The notes: a model not told the origin generated them from the letters alone. A DNA stretch of 64,000 nt from CAWGGS01 sp963822095 (GCA_963822095.1 CAWGGS010000088.1:1-64000), one strand, 5' to 3'. Positions 53,154-62,051 are shown, counted from the stretch's first letter. Numbers and translations are program-made.

Positions 53154-54455
53154 GTGAGCCTACTTTATTACGCTGAAAAATTTCAAAACCTTAATGCGAA
53201 TCGGCAGCATGGGGTAGTTAGCCCCCATAAAGTTTGCATGCTGCTGTCGGTTATGGACTTGATATCAAGCAACGCAATTAATAACAATAGAATATTTTTT
53301 GATAACACACTCCGTCAATTATTCACCAGTCATTTCAATCAATATCGGACCGAAACAGATCGAGATAATCCCCACTTGCCATTTTTCCACCTTAGGGGTG
53401 ATGGTTTCTGGCATCATCAACCGAAACCCGGTGGGGTTGCCGTATATGCAAATTTGAGTAGGGTGGGAGGGGCTGGTGATATCAATAATATTATCGCCTA
53501 TGCCTATTTAGATGACGAATTGTTCCAACTTCTTAAAAACCAGGTTGCAAGGGAGTATTTGAAAGCTTCTTTGTTGGAAAATCGTAATCCAGATGCTCAG
53601 AGAATGATTCTGGACCAGGGTGATGCTTGGGATTGGTTGGAGTGTGAAGCAATCGCTGCGGATTATTTTGCTATGCTGGAATTGGAATTCAAAGGTGAGC
53701 GTTATAATAAAGCCCAGCACCGAAGAGAGTTACAGAATAAATTAAATAGCCGTTCCGAAGGTTCAATTGAGTTTAAACATCAGAATATCAGTGCTGTACT
53801 TATCGAGCTTGGCTACCCTTATATTTCAGGTTACAAACCAGCCTATAACTACCAACAGCAGCTTAAAGAAGTTGTCCTTGCCCGTCTAGCAGGTACACGA
53901 AAAGAACTGGAGCGGGAAGTTGATTCCTATATTGAACAAGATCCGCCAGAGTTTGGTGAGTTTGTCTGGAGTGATGTCCTGGAGGAAGCTCCGGAAATTC
54001 GAGAACCAGATAATCTACCCAGAACAAGAGAATACTCACCGCGTTTCTATGATTACGCTAAAAAAGAAGGGGTGAATCGGAAAATGGGAGAGAGAGGTGA
54101 GAATTTTGCTCTAAAAGTTGAAAAGAATCGCCTCCAATTATTGGGCCGCGAAGATTTGGCCAAAGAAGTTGAATGGACCAGTAAAATTAAAGGGGATGGG
54201 GCTGGATTTGATATTCGGTCTTTTGATCATGAGAGTGAAAGAGAACTCTTTATTGAGGTGAAAACCTCTAATGGTGGCAAATATCAACCTTTCTATATAT
54301 CTGAAAACGAAGTTGCTTTCGCAAAAGATTATTCAGAACAATATAGTTTGTATCGAGTATTTAATTTCAAGCGAGGTCCCAAATTATATATATTGCCAGG
54401 TGATATCAGACAAAATGTACAGCTAGTCGCTAATACCTATAAAGCAATATTTTAA
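53154..54455 (+). CDS. McrA-like head / PD-(D/E)xK (DUF3883) endonuclease
   Basis: The 433-residue protein starts at GTG 53154. The N-terminal about 120 residues resemble the head domain of McrA-type modification-dependent endonucleases (VVSPHKVCMLLSVMDL, HLPFFHLRGDGFWHHQPKPG). The C-terminal about 120 residues are a DUF3883 nuclease domain with the metal motif Asp353 (GFDIRSFD) and Glu368-x-Lys370 (FIEVKTSNGG). Between them lies a helical linker with charged repeats. Type IV enzymes of this build usually carry an HNH domain, so the PD-(D/E)xK tail is a swap. It probably cuts DNA bearing a modification (methyl or phosphorothioate), as part of phage defence. The upstream methyltransferase is co-translated. 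Confidence 0.72.
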   Translation: MSLLYYAEKFQNLNANRQHGVVSPHKVCMLLSVMDLISSNAINNNRIFFDNTLRQLFTSHFNQYRTETDRDNPHLPFFHLRGDGFWHHQPKPGGVAVYANLSRVGGAGDINNIIAYAYLDDELFQLLKNQVAREYLKASLLENRNPDAQRMILDQGDAWDWLECEAIAADYFAMLELEFKGERYNKAQHRRELQNKLNSRSEGSIEFKHQNISAVLIELGYPYISGYKPAYNYQQQLKEVVLARLAGTRKELEREVDSYIEQDPPEFGEFVWSDVLEEAPEIREPDNLPRTREYSPRFYDYAKKEGVNRKMGERGENFALKVEKNRLQLLGREDLAKEVEWTSKIKGDGAGFDIRSFDHESERELFIEVKTSNGGKYQPFYISENEVAFAKDYSEQYSLYRVFNFKRGPKLYILPGDIRQNVQLVANTYKAIF

Positions 54456-54505
54456 AACCAGACCAAGACCACTAGATTTGCTCAAATAAGCCGGGTTTCG
54501 AACCA

Positions 54506-54955
54506 CTACTTTTGAACGCCTTTGCCCGCACTCTTTTCAAGGTCGATGATTCTTCTTTTTATTTCATCTGGAATAAGTGCCTTTATATTGTTTTGATAAT
54601 CGAATGTAACAAGCACGCCTTCCCCGAAAGCTGCTATTTTATTGAGTTTGTGACTGATTACAGCGTACTTCATTATAAAACGATCTTTTTCTATCGTCTC
54701 CACTTTGGCCCCAACTGTGACATGGTCCGGATAGGTCAATGGAATTTTATATCTGCATTGAGTGGAAGCCAGTATAGGGCCAATATTGGTTTGTTTCATG
54801 ACCTCAAAAAATCCTATCTTTTCAAAATATGAAATTCGCGCACTCTCAAAATGCTTAAAATAGACTATATTGTTAACATGTTGGAATGCGTCCATATCAC
54901 CCCATGCTATCGGAAGTTCAATTGTTACAGGATAATCGCCGGTTAGTTCTTTCAT
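54506..54955 (-). CDS. YbgC-type acyl-CoA thioesterase
   Basis: The 149-residue hotdog protein has the catalytic WGDMDAFQHVNNIVYFKHFE motif (Asp and His) and a typical C-terminal barrel strand (GEGVLVTFDYQNN). It hydrolyses short-chain acyl-CoA esters in the cytosol. It is convergent with the nuclease gene. Confidence 0.9.
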   Translation of the reverse strand: MKELTGDYPVTIELPIAWGDMDAFQHVNNIVYFKHFESARISYFEKIGFFEVMKQTNIGPILASTQCRYKIPLTYPDHVTVGAKVETIEKDRFIMKYAVISHKLNKIAAFGEGVLVTFDYQNNIKALIPDEIKRRIIDLEKSAGKGVQK

Positions 54956-55054
54956 TTTTCACTAAAGTCAGAATGTTATTTACTGCAAAGATAATTGGGT
55001 ACAATCTTTTACGAATAGAGTCCAGAATAGGAGATACCTTGACTGTTGAACGTT

Positions 55055-55100
55055 CCGGCTCACCGGACACGCGCGGTTCGCGGGGTCCGTGTGAAGCCGG
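55055..55100. repeat. long GC-rich hairpin
   Basis: CCGGCT, CGGAC and CGC pair with GCG, GTCCG and AGCCGG in mirror order, forming a stem of more than 15 pairs with small internal loops. It is intergenic and of unknown use; it may be a structured RNA or the core of a degraded element. Confidence 0.5.
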
Positions 55101-55126
55101 TTATTGGTAAATGCTAAGACAGTACA

Positions 55127-55151
55127 AATGCATGCCTTTTGCATGCTTTTT
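55127..55151 (+). terminator. terminator-like hairpin
   Basis: GCATGC and GCATGC flank a 5-nt loop and are followed by TTTTTCC. No plus-strand gene ends directly upstream, so the transcript it ends is unclear; it may belong to a small RNA starting near the hairpin at 55055. Confidence 0.45.
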
Positions 55152-55253
55152 CCTCTAATGACTTTGAGTCAAACAAGAACTTGCCCCCCACTTTCCCAGC
55201 GTCACGTTCAACAATATACCGAACGTTTCCTTTGTGGATTCTTTGGAAATTGA

Positions 55254-55481
55254 TCACTTAAAATGGTAGCCTGTGGCTGCCATAACAGCAAATGCTGTCG
55301 TCCAGATGAAGATGACCAAGTATGACGATACGGTTATCCAGTAAAAGACTGGCTCGTAATCTCGTCGATAAAGTCGAGAGCTGAACCCCCACCCTCGCCC
55401 CTCAATCTCCCGGGATGCCAAACCCTTTAAAGCTAGCCAAAGAAATAGTATCCCAACAACAACAAACAACGTAGCGATCAC
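55254..55481 (-). CDS. small two-helix membrane protein
   Basis: The 75-residue protein has helices at MIATLFVVVGILFLWLALKG and VFYWITVSSYLVIFIWTTAF, linked by a basic loop. A GTG at 55481 preceded by AGGAGCAAAAA supports the start. It lies downstream of the phospholipid synthase gene on the same strand and may be a membrane accessory, but no family is recognised. Confidence 0.6.
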   Translation of the reverse strand: MIATLFVVVGILFLWLALKGLASREIEGRGWGFSSRLYRRDYEPVFYWITVSSYLVIFIWTTAFAVMAATGYHFK

Positions 55482-55652
55482 TTTTTGCTCCTGATAAGAG
55501 TGCTGGTGCAGACCCGTGAAAAATTGTGGCTCATCATTTTCTGACTGAGTTGTTCATGTGACATTGCCATTTGCCGTGATGCACAAGTGATTATGCGGTT
55601 TCCGCATATCCTTCTCTTTGTGATGATATGCGAAAAGACAGGTAGAAAAATC

Positions 55653-56978
55653 TCAACCTTTATGCTCTTTGTTTTCCGGGTCGGCGGCGGAAGCCGGCTG
55701 AATAAACTTTCTGCCGGCGATGATGTAAAGGGTCATTGATCCGAGAATCAGATAGCCGAACATGCGGACGTCCTTGGTTTTCAAGATAAACGCCAAAGCA
55801 ACTATAATGGTGGCGTTGATAACAAAAAACAAAGGCCTGGGTATCTGTTTTATGATCACCCGACCGAAATGGGCGAAGCGGATATGGCTTATCATCAGGG
55901 CAACGGACAGTGTGGCAACACCCAGGAGCACGTGAGCGGGGACGACCAGGGTGGCACCGAGCACAAGTAAGGCCCCGGCAGGGCTGGGAAGCCCGTTGAA
56001 TATGCCTGGGGGAAGATCGTTGCGTTTTTTATCAACAGCAACAAAACGATAGAGCCTGTAGGCCACACCACCGACATAGAGTGCGGCGAAGAACCAGGCA
56101 ATACCACCTCCGCTGGATTTGATGATAACATACGCAGGGGCGAGACCGAAACTGACAAAATCGGCCACATCGTCAAGATAGGGCCCATACTTGGTGCCAC
56201 CATGCTTCTCGGCCATCCGGCCATCGAACAAATCAAACAGCTGGCCCATGATGATGATACAGATCGCCCAGGCAAAACGCCCGTTGTGGGTCAAAACCAG
56301 ACTGGCCACTCCGCAGCAGAAATTAAGCGTCGACAGGATGTCGGCGTAAAGTCGCGAGGAGATAAACTTGAAAACGATCGAGGCGGCAGCAAGGATTATA
56401 CAAGCTATCAGGACCTCGTCGCCGATATCGACGATGCCATGGGTCTTGTCAAGCAGTGTGCAAAAGATGACAAGGCCAAAACAGATGATCGCCTTGATCT
56501 TACCGAAGTTGTTGGCCGCTCCGGTTATGCCGAGCCAGGAAAGGATTCTCCTGGCAAGAAACTGACCGACCAGTTCGATCACCACCAGGGTCCAGACCAG
56601 TTCAACGGAAACAATGCCCCGGTAGGCGAAACCAACCATGGGAGGAAGGTAGGTCAACTTGTCGCACAACGGATCAAGCCATTCCCCCAACTTAGTACCG
56701 AGATTGCAACTGCGGGCCACCACGCCGTCTACGCCGTCGAGGATCGAGGCAAATCCGTAGATCAAAATGGCAGCGGATTGAAAGCTCGTAAGGAAATAGA
56801 GCCCGAAAGCAACCAGGGCAATAGACGCCCGCCAGCAGCAGATGGCATTTGGGTGCATTAGCCACTGATGTGAGAAAATAAACTCCCGCATCGGTTTTCT
56901 ACTGACCATGCGTGAAAACCAATAGAGAAAGAAGGCTCCCCCCAGGACGGCTATAGTGATAACAATTAGTCTTTCCAC
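55653..56978 (-). CDS. tandem CDP-alcohol phosphatidyltransferase fusion
   Basis: The 441-residue inner-membrane protein has two complete CDP-alcohol phosphatidyltransferase domains. The first motif spans residues 81-106 (DGVDGVVARS, then LDPLCDK) and matches DxxDGxxARx(8)GxxxDxxxD. The second spans 249-273 (DLFDGRMAEKHGGTK, then LDDVADFVSFG) and resembles phosphatidylserine synthases, with Glu in place of the Arg of the AR pair. Each makes phospholipids from CDP-diacylglycerol and an alcohol such as glycerol phosphate, inositol phosphate or serine. About twelve helices are predicted. Two activities in one chain is unusual. Confidence 0.88.
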   Translation of the reverse strand: MERLIVITIAVLGGAFFLYWFSRMVSRKPMREFIFSHQWLMHPNAICCWRASIALVAFGLYFLTSFQSAAILIYGFASILDGVDGVVARSCNLGTKLGEWLDPLCDKLTYLPPMVGFAYRGIVSVELVWTLVVIELVGQFLARRILSWLGITGAANNFGKIKAIICFGLVIFCTLLDKTHGIVDIGDEVLIACIILAAASIVFKFISSRLYADILSTLNFCCGVASLVLTHNGRFAWAICIIIMGQLFDLFDGRMAEKHGGTKYGPYLDDVADFVSFGLAPAYVIIKSSGGGIAWFFAALYVGGVAYRLYRFVAVDKKRNDLPPGIFNGLPSPAGALLVLGATLVVPAHVLLGVATLSVALMISHIRFAHFGRVIIKQIPRPLFFVINATIIVALAFILKTKDVRMFGYLILGSMTLYIIAGRKFIQPASAADPENKEHKG

Positions 56979-57157
56979 AATTTTTACGAGTTGATTTTAC
57001 AAAACATTTGTAGAGTTATTTATGTCTTTTTCTTTTGCTCATGGAACATCTCCTGGGGATTCATTAATGCACTCTTAAAAAAGTGTCCATTAAATCCTTT
57101 CCAGGTCATTATTGGATAACGGCCTCGATGTCAATATGGCTTTGAAAATCAAAGCGA

Positions 57158-57580
57158 TTAATCCGTGTCCCAGGGATTACATATCAGAACGCCTGTCCTT
57201 TTGAAATCATCGAAATTGCGAGTGACAACAGTCATACCGTGGACCAGAGCCGTGGCTGCGATTAATCCATCCCGGATCGAATGAGGATCAGGAACGTGCA
57301 ATCTCGCACTCTGCAGAGTGACCGCCAGGTCGACCGGCATAATGCGGCCCTCAAAGGCCGGTAGGACATGGCTGTTCAGCCAGGTTCTGAAAATGGACCC
57401 TTTTTCAGCATCCCGTCGTTCGGCAAGAAGCACCCCCATCTCTAATTCCTGAATCGTTACCACTGAAAGATAGAGCTCAGGCGTTGCGACACTATCAGCC
57501 CACTTGGCAACATTTTCATCGGCCTTGCCGAGACGGACTTTTCTCAGCTCGGAGACCACATTCGTGTCAAGAATAAACAT
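57158..57580 (-). CDS. VapC-type PIN-domain toxin
   Basis: The 140-residue PIN nuclease has all acidic residues: MFILDTNVVSELRK, SVVTIQELEMGV, SIRDGLIAATALVHG and TRNFDDFK. It is a toxic RNase that cuts tRNA or rRNA. The ATGA overlap with the antitoxin gene gives coupled expression. Confidence 0.93.
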   Translation of the reverse strand: MFILDTNVVSELRKVRLGKADENVAKWADSVATPELYLSVVTIQELEMGVLLAERRDAEKGSIFRTWLNSHVLPAFEGRIMPVDLAVTLQSARLHVPDPHSIRDGLIAATALVHGMTVVTRNFDDFKRTGVLICNPWDTD

Positions 57581-57834
57581 TATGAGAGCTCAGCAGGACG
57601 TGGAAGATCACGCATCCGAGGGATTTCCAGTTCAAGGTCTTCGATGCCGGGCATAGCCAGAAGATCGGCAATCTTCTGCCTGCTACCCGAAAGCTGTTGA
57701 TAGTCCTTCATGCTCAAGAGAACATGGGCTGGACGGCCTCTGTCGGTGATAAAAACCGGGCCCTTATTGGCGGCCTTTTTTGCCTCGCTGATATGTTGAT
57801 TGAATTCACGGCTGGATATGGTTGTGACAGTCAT
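57580..57834 (-). CDS. Phd/YefM-type antitoxin
   Basis: The 84-residue protein has the Phd/YefM DNA-binding N-terminus (TVTTISSREFNQHISEAKKA) and a C-terminal tail that would wrap the toxin. It neutralises the PIN toxin and represses its own promoter. A perfect palindrome of 24 bp lies 22 bp upstream. Confidence 0.92.
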   Translation of the reverse strand: MTVTTISSREFNQHISEAKKAANKGPVFITDRGRPAHVLLSMKDYQQLSGSRQKIADLLAMPGIEDLELEIPRMRDLPRPAELS

Positions 57835-57855
57835 GATTCACCTCCTCACGAACTT

Positions 57856-57879
57856 ATATGTAGTAACGTTACTACATAT
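57856..57879. promoter_or_regulatory. perfect 24-bp palindromic operator of the VapC module
   Basis: The arms ATATGTAGTAAC and GTTACTACATAT meet without a spacer just upstream of the antitoxin start codon. This is the expected binding site for the Phd-type repressor. Confidence 0.85.
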
Positions 57880-58153
57880 GATGCCATTATGCAAGAAAAT
57901 ATCTCTAAGACAGAGTTTTCGAACAGATCTTTGCCTTTCGATTTCATCAAAACTGGCACGTGCTTGTTTTCAATTTTTTTGAATAAACAAACCCCTAATA
58001 TTGCTATTTCTAACATCTGATTGATTTGTTGTCGCACCAGTTTTGCCTTCCTTCAGGTAGGGCTGACAATGGGATGGCATTTCCAATGTTACCCGTAATT
58101 CTGAGATTACCGATGCTATCATTCATTAGTCATAAAGGGTCAACCTTTAGCAC
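57880..58153. other. intergenic region between two divergent TA modules
   Basis: About 270 bp of AT-rich sequence with no gene. It separates the operators of the two systems. Confidence 0.4.
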
Positions 58154-58182
58154 TTGACAATTCGTGCGTAAAAACGTACGTT
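58154..58182 (+). promoter_or_regulatory. promoter and operator of second TA module
   Basis: TTGACA at 58154-58159 and TACGTT at 58177-58182 are 17 bp apart. An inverted repeat CGTGCGT-AAAA-ACGTACG spans the spacer and the -10, fitting autorepression. Confidence 0.65.
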
Positions 58183-58202
58183 GTTTCTATGGAGGTACTC
58201 TT

Positions 58203-58445
58203 ATGAATATTCTCAATGCAACGGAAGCCAGAGCAAAACTTTATACCCTCATAGATGAAACGGCAGCTTCTCATCAGCCAATCATAATCACCGGCAAAAG
58301 AGGAAATGCTGTACTCGTGTCTGAAGAAGACTGGAATGCGATATCTGAAACACTCTTCCTGCTTTCAATACCAGGAATGCGGGAATCTATCAAAGAGGGA
58401 ATGGAACAGGATCTATCGGAATGCTCAAAGGAGCTTGATTGGTGA
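58203..58445 (+). CDS. YefM-type antitoxin
   Basis: The 80-residue protein shows the Phd/YefM N-terminus (NATEARAKLYTLIDETAASH, then KRGNAVLVSEEDWNAISE). It binds the YoeB-type toxin and DNA. GGAGGTACTCTT precedes ATG 58203. Its end overlaps the toxin gene. Confidence 0.92.
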   Translation: MNILNATEARAKLYTLIDETAASHQPIIITGKRGNAVLVSEEDWNAISETLFLLSIPGMRESIKEGMEQDLSECSKELDW

Positions 58446-58705
58446 CGTGGAATATCGTTTTCACAAAACAAGCTCAGAAAGATGCAAAAAAGCTGACAAG
58501 TGCGGGATTAAAGCCCAAAGCACAAAATATTCTTGAAATAATCCGAGAAAATCCTTTCCAAAATCCACCACCTTACGAAAAATTGATTGGTGATCTTGAC
58601 GGAGCTTATTCCCGCAGAATAAATATCCAACACCGGCTCATTTACCAAGTTTATCAACAAGAACGTATTATAAAAATTCTTCGATTATGGACGCACTACG
58701 AATAG
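58439..58705 (+). CDS. YoeB-type ribosome-dependent RNase toxin
   Basis: The 88-residue protein matches Txe/YoeB: IVFTKQAQKDAKKLTSAGLK, then LSGDL-like GDLDGAYSRRINIQHRLIY with the catalytic Arg/His region, and ILRLWTHYE at the end. A TTG at 58439 and a GTG at 58442 are alternative starts. It pairs with the YefM-type antitoxin. Confidence 0.93.
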   Translation: MVTWNIVFTKQAQKDAKKLTSAGLKPKAQNILEIIRENPFQNPPPYEKLIGDLDGAYSRRINIQHRLIYQVYQQERIIKILRLWTHYE

Positions 58706-58842
58706 TCGATATTGAACCGGTTCCTGATCGGGATGTCCGCCTGTGGAGTAGTTCTGCCTTGTCAGGAATAGTCTCAACCCAACAGGTGTGGTCCCATGTC
58801 GTGGCTTACCAGTTGAAATTTTGCAGGATTGAACTCATTTTC

Positions 58843-59107
58843 GGTTCATCCGACTCAAGCGTACTGTTCTATAACCCAAGGAGGTTGAGATCGTCGTTTG
58901 CGGGCGCATCACGGAGGCCCGACTGGGAAGCATATCAGGCCCGGAGGGTTGCGGATAAGACGTCCGCAACTGACAGCAGGCCAGGGACGGCCTGTCTGTC
59001 AGCCGTGGTTCCCAGGCGATAAGGCCGCAGGACGGCAACCGAAAGCGATGATCTCTACTGGGTTAATTCTTTCAACTCTTCCAAAGTACGCAAAAACCGG
59101 ATGAGCC
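58843..59107 (-). mobile_element. MITE-like element, copy 5 (265 bp)
   Basis: The plus-strand left end GGTTCATCCGACTCAAGCGT and the complement of the right end GGCTCATCCGGTTTTTGCGT are terminal inverted repeats of about 22 bp. TCATTTTC is found perfectly on both sides (58835-58842 and 59108-59115). The minus-strand orientation aligns with copies 1 and 4 through the shared core CTGCGGCCT-ATCGCC. There is no coding frame. The remaining bases of 58706-59278 show no gene. Confidence 0.88.
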
Positions 59108-59278
59108 TCATTTTCTGACTCGATCATCGGCCCATCTCTGAACGTTGTTAGTAGCAGAATTTTCACTCAACGGTTTGTTTAATTTTCCGGGCCACTACTC
59201 AGAAGAAGTAGCAGTATCAATTTGTGGTGAAAATCTATTTTGATGATGTTTGGCTTGGCAATCTCAAGTAATCATATA

Positions 59279-61402
59279 TCAAATGGACTTTCCTTCATTC
59301 AACACTTCACGGATTTTAGCAGCCAGTTCTTTTTTTGAGAATGGCTTTTGGATAAAATGCATTCCTTCGACCAGCAAACCTTGGTTGTCAATTATATCAG
59401 AGGTGTATCCGGACATGAACAGGCATTTTATCCGGTTGTTCACCGTTAAAAGCCGCTCTGCCAGGGCTAGACCATTCATCTCGGGCATGATCACATCGGT
59501 TATCAACAGATGGATTTCTCCGTCTGGCACTTCCGCCAAACGGATAGCTTCACCAGGGGTGCTTGCTGTCAGTACCGAGTAACCGAGACTCTGGAGCATC
59601 CTTGTGGCCATTTGCAGAATCGACCGTTCGTCTTCTACCAGAAGAATGGTTTCTCGGCCACCCTCAGCTGGTCCACCAACCCCTTCTCCTGTTTCCTGTC
59701 CCGTTGTTCCCTTCTCCATATACCGGGGCAGGTAGATCGTAAAGACTGTGCCTTGTTCCGGTTCACTGACGACATCTACGAAGCCGTTGTTCTGCTTAAC
59801 CGCCCCATATACCATAGCCAAGCCCAGGCCAGTTCCCTGGCCGACATTTTTTGTGGTGAAAAAGGGTTCGAAAATATGGTCCAAAGTCCGCTCATCAATT
59901 CCACAGCCAGTATCACTCACAGATATCAGTACATATTCTCCAGAAACGCATCCAGGATGTGTTTCGCAGTAATTGTCATCCAGGAAGCAGTTTCTTGTCT
60001 TGACAGTTATCCTGCCGATGCCTGTGATTGCATCTCGAGCATTGACACAGAGGTTTGTTAGAATCTGGTCGATCTGGGATGGGTCAGCTTTGATAGTCCA
60101 TAGATCGGATACGGGCTTCCATAAAAGATCGATGTTCTCACCGATGAGCCGTCTAAGCATTTTGAGTTGTATTTCTATAGTTTCATTAAGATCAAGCACT
60201 TTTGGTGCAATATTCTGTTTTCGAGCAAAGGCCAGAAGCTGCCGGGTGATGTCTGCGGAACGACCAGCTGCCCTACGGATTTGTTCCAGGTCACCATAGA
60301 GTGGCTCGGACGGATCTATTTGGTCCATTGCCATTTCAGCATGTCCAAGAATTACCCCGAGCATATTATTGAATTCATGTGCGACCCCGCCTGCTAATTG
60401 GCCTACCGACTCCATTTTCTGGGCCTGAATCAATTGATCCTGGAGCCTTTCCTTCTCTTCTTCTGCCTGCTTGCGTTCAGTGATGTCTCTGAACGACCAG
60501 AGGCGTCCTACAATACTCTCCACAATTCTTTGAGGTTGCGAATAGCGCTCAAAAACACGTCCGTCCAGAAACTCAATCAAATCGAAACTCGATTGCTCCG
60601 GATTTCCATACAACTCCCTGACTCTGGATACAAACTGATCCGGGTCGACGAGTTGCCTAAGGATATGGTTTATTGCTTTTTCATCATCGTAGCTGAGGAT
60701 AATGTCTTCTGGTATCATCCACATCTTGGCAAATTTCCGATTCCATCGGGATATCTTTCCATGAGTATCAACAATAAGGATACCATCGGCAGTCGATTCC
60801 AAAGAGGCTTCAAGCAAAGACAGAGAATTCTTCAACGCCTCCTCTGACTTCATGCGCTCTGCAATCTCTCGCGCAAGTTTTTCGTTTGCCTGTCTTAGAT
60901 TATCGTTGGCCTCGGAAAGCTGATTCGTTCGTTCAGTGACCAGCTTTTCCAGGAACTGATTCCGATCTACCAACTCCTTCATTGGATAGATCTCACCCTC
61001 ACGAACCAGATAGTAGGGAATGGATATACTGCTATGTGAGATTTTCCAGCCTTCGGCCTCCGAACGGAATATCAAAACCAGGCGTGCTGTTTCTCTTGAC
61101 AGGATGTGATCTTCGATTGGGAGATGGATAGTGAAAAAGCCAGTCGCAACAGCGATTGTATCTGCCAGCGACTGGATTGCCAGGTCCTTTAGTTCGATAC
61201 GGATAGGATTCTTGATCTGGGCGAAGTCTTGTCGAGTGATCGCGACCCATTCTTCTCTGTTTTTAACCAGGAAATCTCCACCTCCGGTGAAGCCTGAAAA
61301 ATCCTCGCTGAAATACGTGGTGAGCCGATCATCGCGGGTCGAATACATCCGCAGGTAGTCGTCAAAAAGTTGCCGGATTATTTGGTAATCGCTTGCGTTC
61401 AT
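59279..61402 (-). CDS. hybrid histidine kinase with NTF2-like input and PAS
   Basis: The 707-residue soluble protein starts with an NTF2/SnoaL-like domain (about 1-130, LFDDYLRMYSTRDDRLTTYF, then VATGFFTIHLPIEDHILSRE). A coiled coil (about 145-190), a PAS domain (about 190-310), a kinase core (H-box AGGVAHEFNNMLGV, N-box LCVNARDAI, G1 VSDTGCGIDER, G2 GTGLGLAMVYGAV) and a C-terminal receiver (LLVEDERSIL, LLITDVIMPEMNG, QKPFSK) follow. NTF2-like input to a kinase is unusual and could sense a small hydrophobic ligand. No partner gene is adjacent. Confidence 0.88.
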   Translation of the reverse strand: MNASDYQIIRQLFDDYLRMYSTRDDRLTTYFSEDFSGFTGGGDFLVKNREEWVAITRQDFAQIKNPIRIELKDLAIQSLADTIAVATGFFTIHLPIEDHILSRETARLVLIFRSEAEGWKISHSSISIPYYLVREGEIYPMKELVDRNQFLEKLVTERTNQLSEANDNLRQANEKLAREIAERMKSEEALKNSLSLLEASLESTADGILIVDTHGKISRWNRKFAKMWMIPEDIILSYDDEKAINHILRQLVDPDQFVSRVRELYGNPEQSSFDLIEFLDGRVFERYSQPQRIVESIVGRLWSFRDITERKQAEEEKERLQDQLIQAQKMESVGQLAGGVAHEFNNMLGVILGHAEMAMDQIDPSEPLYGDLEQIRRAAGRSADITRQLLAFARKQNIAPKVLDLNETIEIQLKMLRRLIGENIDLLWKPVSDLWTIKADPSQIDQILTNLCVNARDAITGIGRITVKTRNCFLDDNYCETHPGCVSGEYVLISVSDTGCGIDERTLDHIFEPFFTTKNVGQGTGLGLAMVYGAVKQNNGFVDVVSEPEQGTVFTIYLPRYMEKGTTGQETGEGVGGPAEGGRETILLVEDERSILQMATRMLQSLGYSVLTASTPGEAIRLAEVPDGEIHLLITDVIMPEMNGLALAERLLTVNNRIKCLFMSGYTSDIIDNQGLLVEGMHFIQKPFSKKELAAKIREVLNEGKSI

Positions 61403-62051
61403 AAATTAGCATTTATTTTTTTGGTAATATGAATTCCACATTGACGGATGTTGCCAAGACACCGTTGCTTCTACCCAGAAACATCTTGGCTTTCGGTGGA
61501 CAGGAAACGACATAGCTCCGATTATTGTTTTATCGGGCGCTTGACACATTCATATTTTCTTAAGATTCCCTCACTCCTCTTTCCACTGGTAACTTTAAAT
61601 CTTTCATACGAGTATAAACAAATTTGTCAAAATGATTTTCTGTAAAAATCGTATATTAAAAGTCTACTTCATTTTATTAGCAAAGATGAAGATGTTTCGC
61701 TGAGTCTTTTTTAGACAGTCTTTGCACTATCTATTTGTATGAGATGATTCTTGGTAATTTTAAACCAATGCCCGACACGCCCGGTTGATATATTTCCTGA
61801 TATACGTAATACCTGAACAGTAGGAGTTTCAAACTGGAATGATTGCGGAAAACTCAGAATTATATTTGGTAAAATTAACGTGGAGCTCACAGGAGGCCAG
61901 GGTACCCGCGGAACGTTTATACATCTGATGACTCAAAGCTTGCAGGTATTTCTGAATAGCCCTCAGTCCTGGCTTCCCTTTGAAGAGCATCGTTGAGCGA
62001 CACCCGATTTTTTAGTCACCAATCGAACGAATGACTCTTGCCCCCTGTTAT
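61403..62051. other. 650-bp intergenic region
   Basis: I see no gene, tRNA or clear repeat. It is AT-rich and follows a kinase gene start; possible promoters for that gene are not distinct. Confidence 0.4.

Noticed and set aside
55055..55100. group II intron domain V
   Set aside because: The stem lacks the GAAA tetraloop, the two-base bulge and the AGC triad position, and no maturase gene is nearby.
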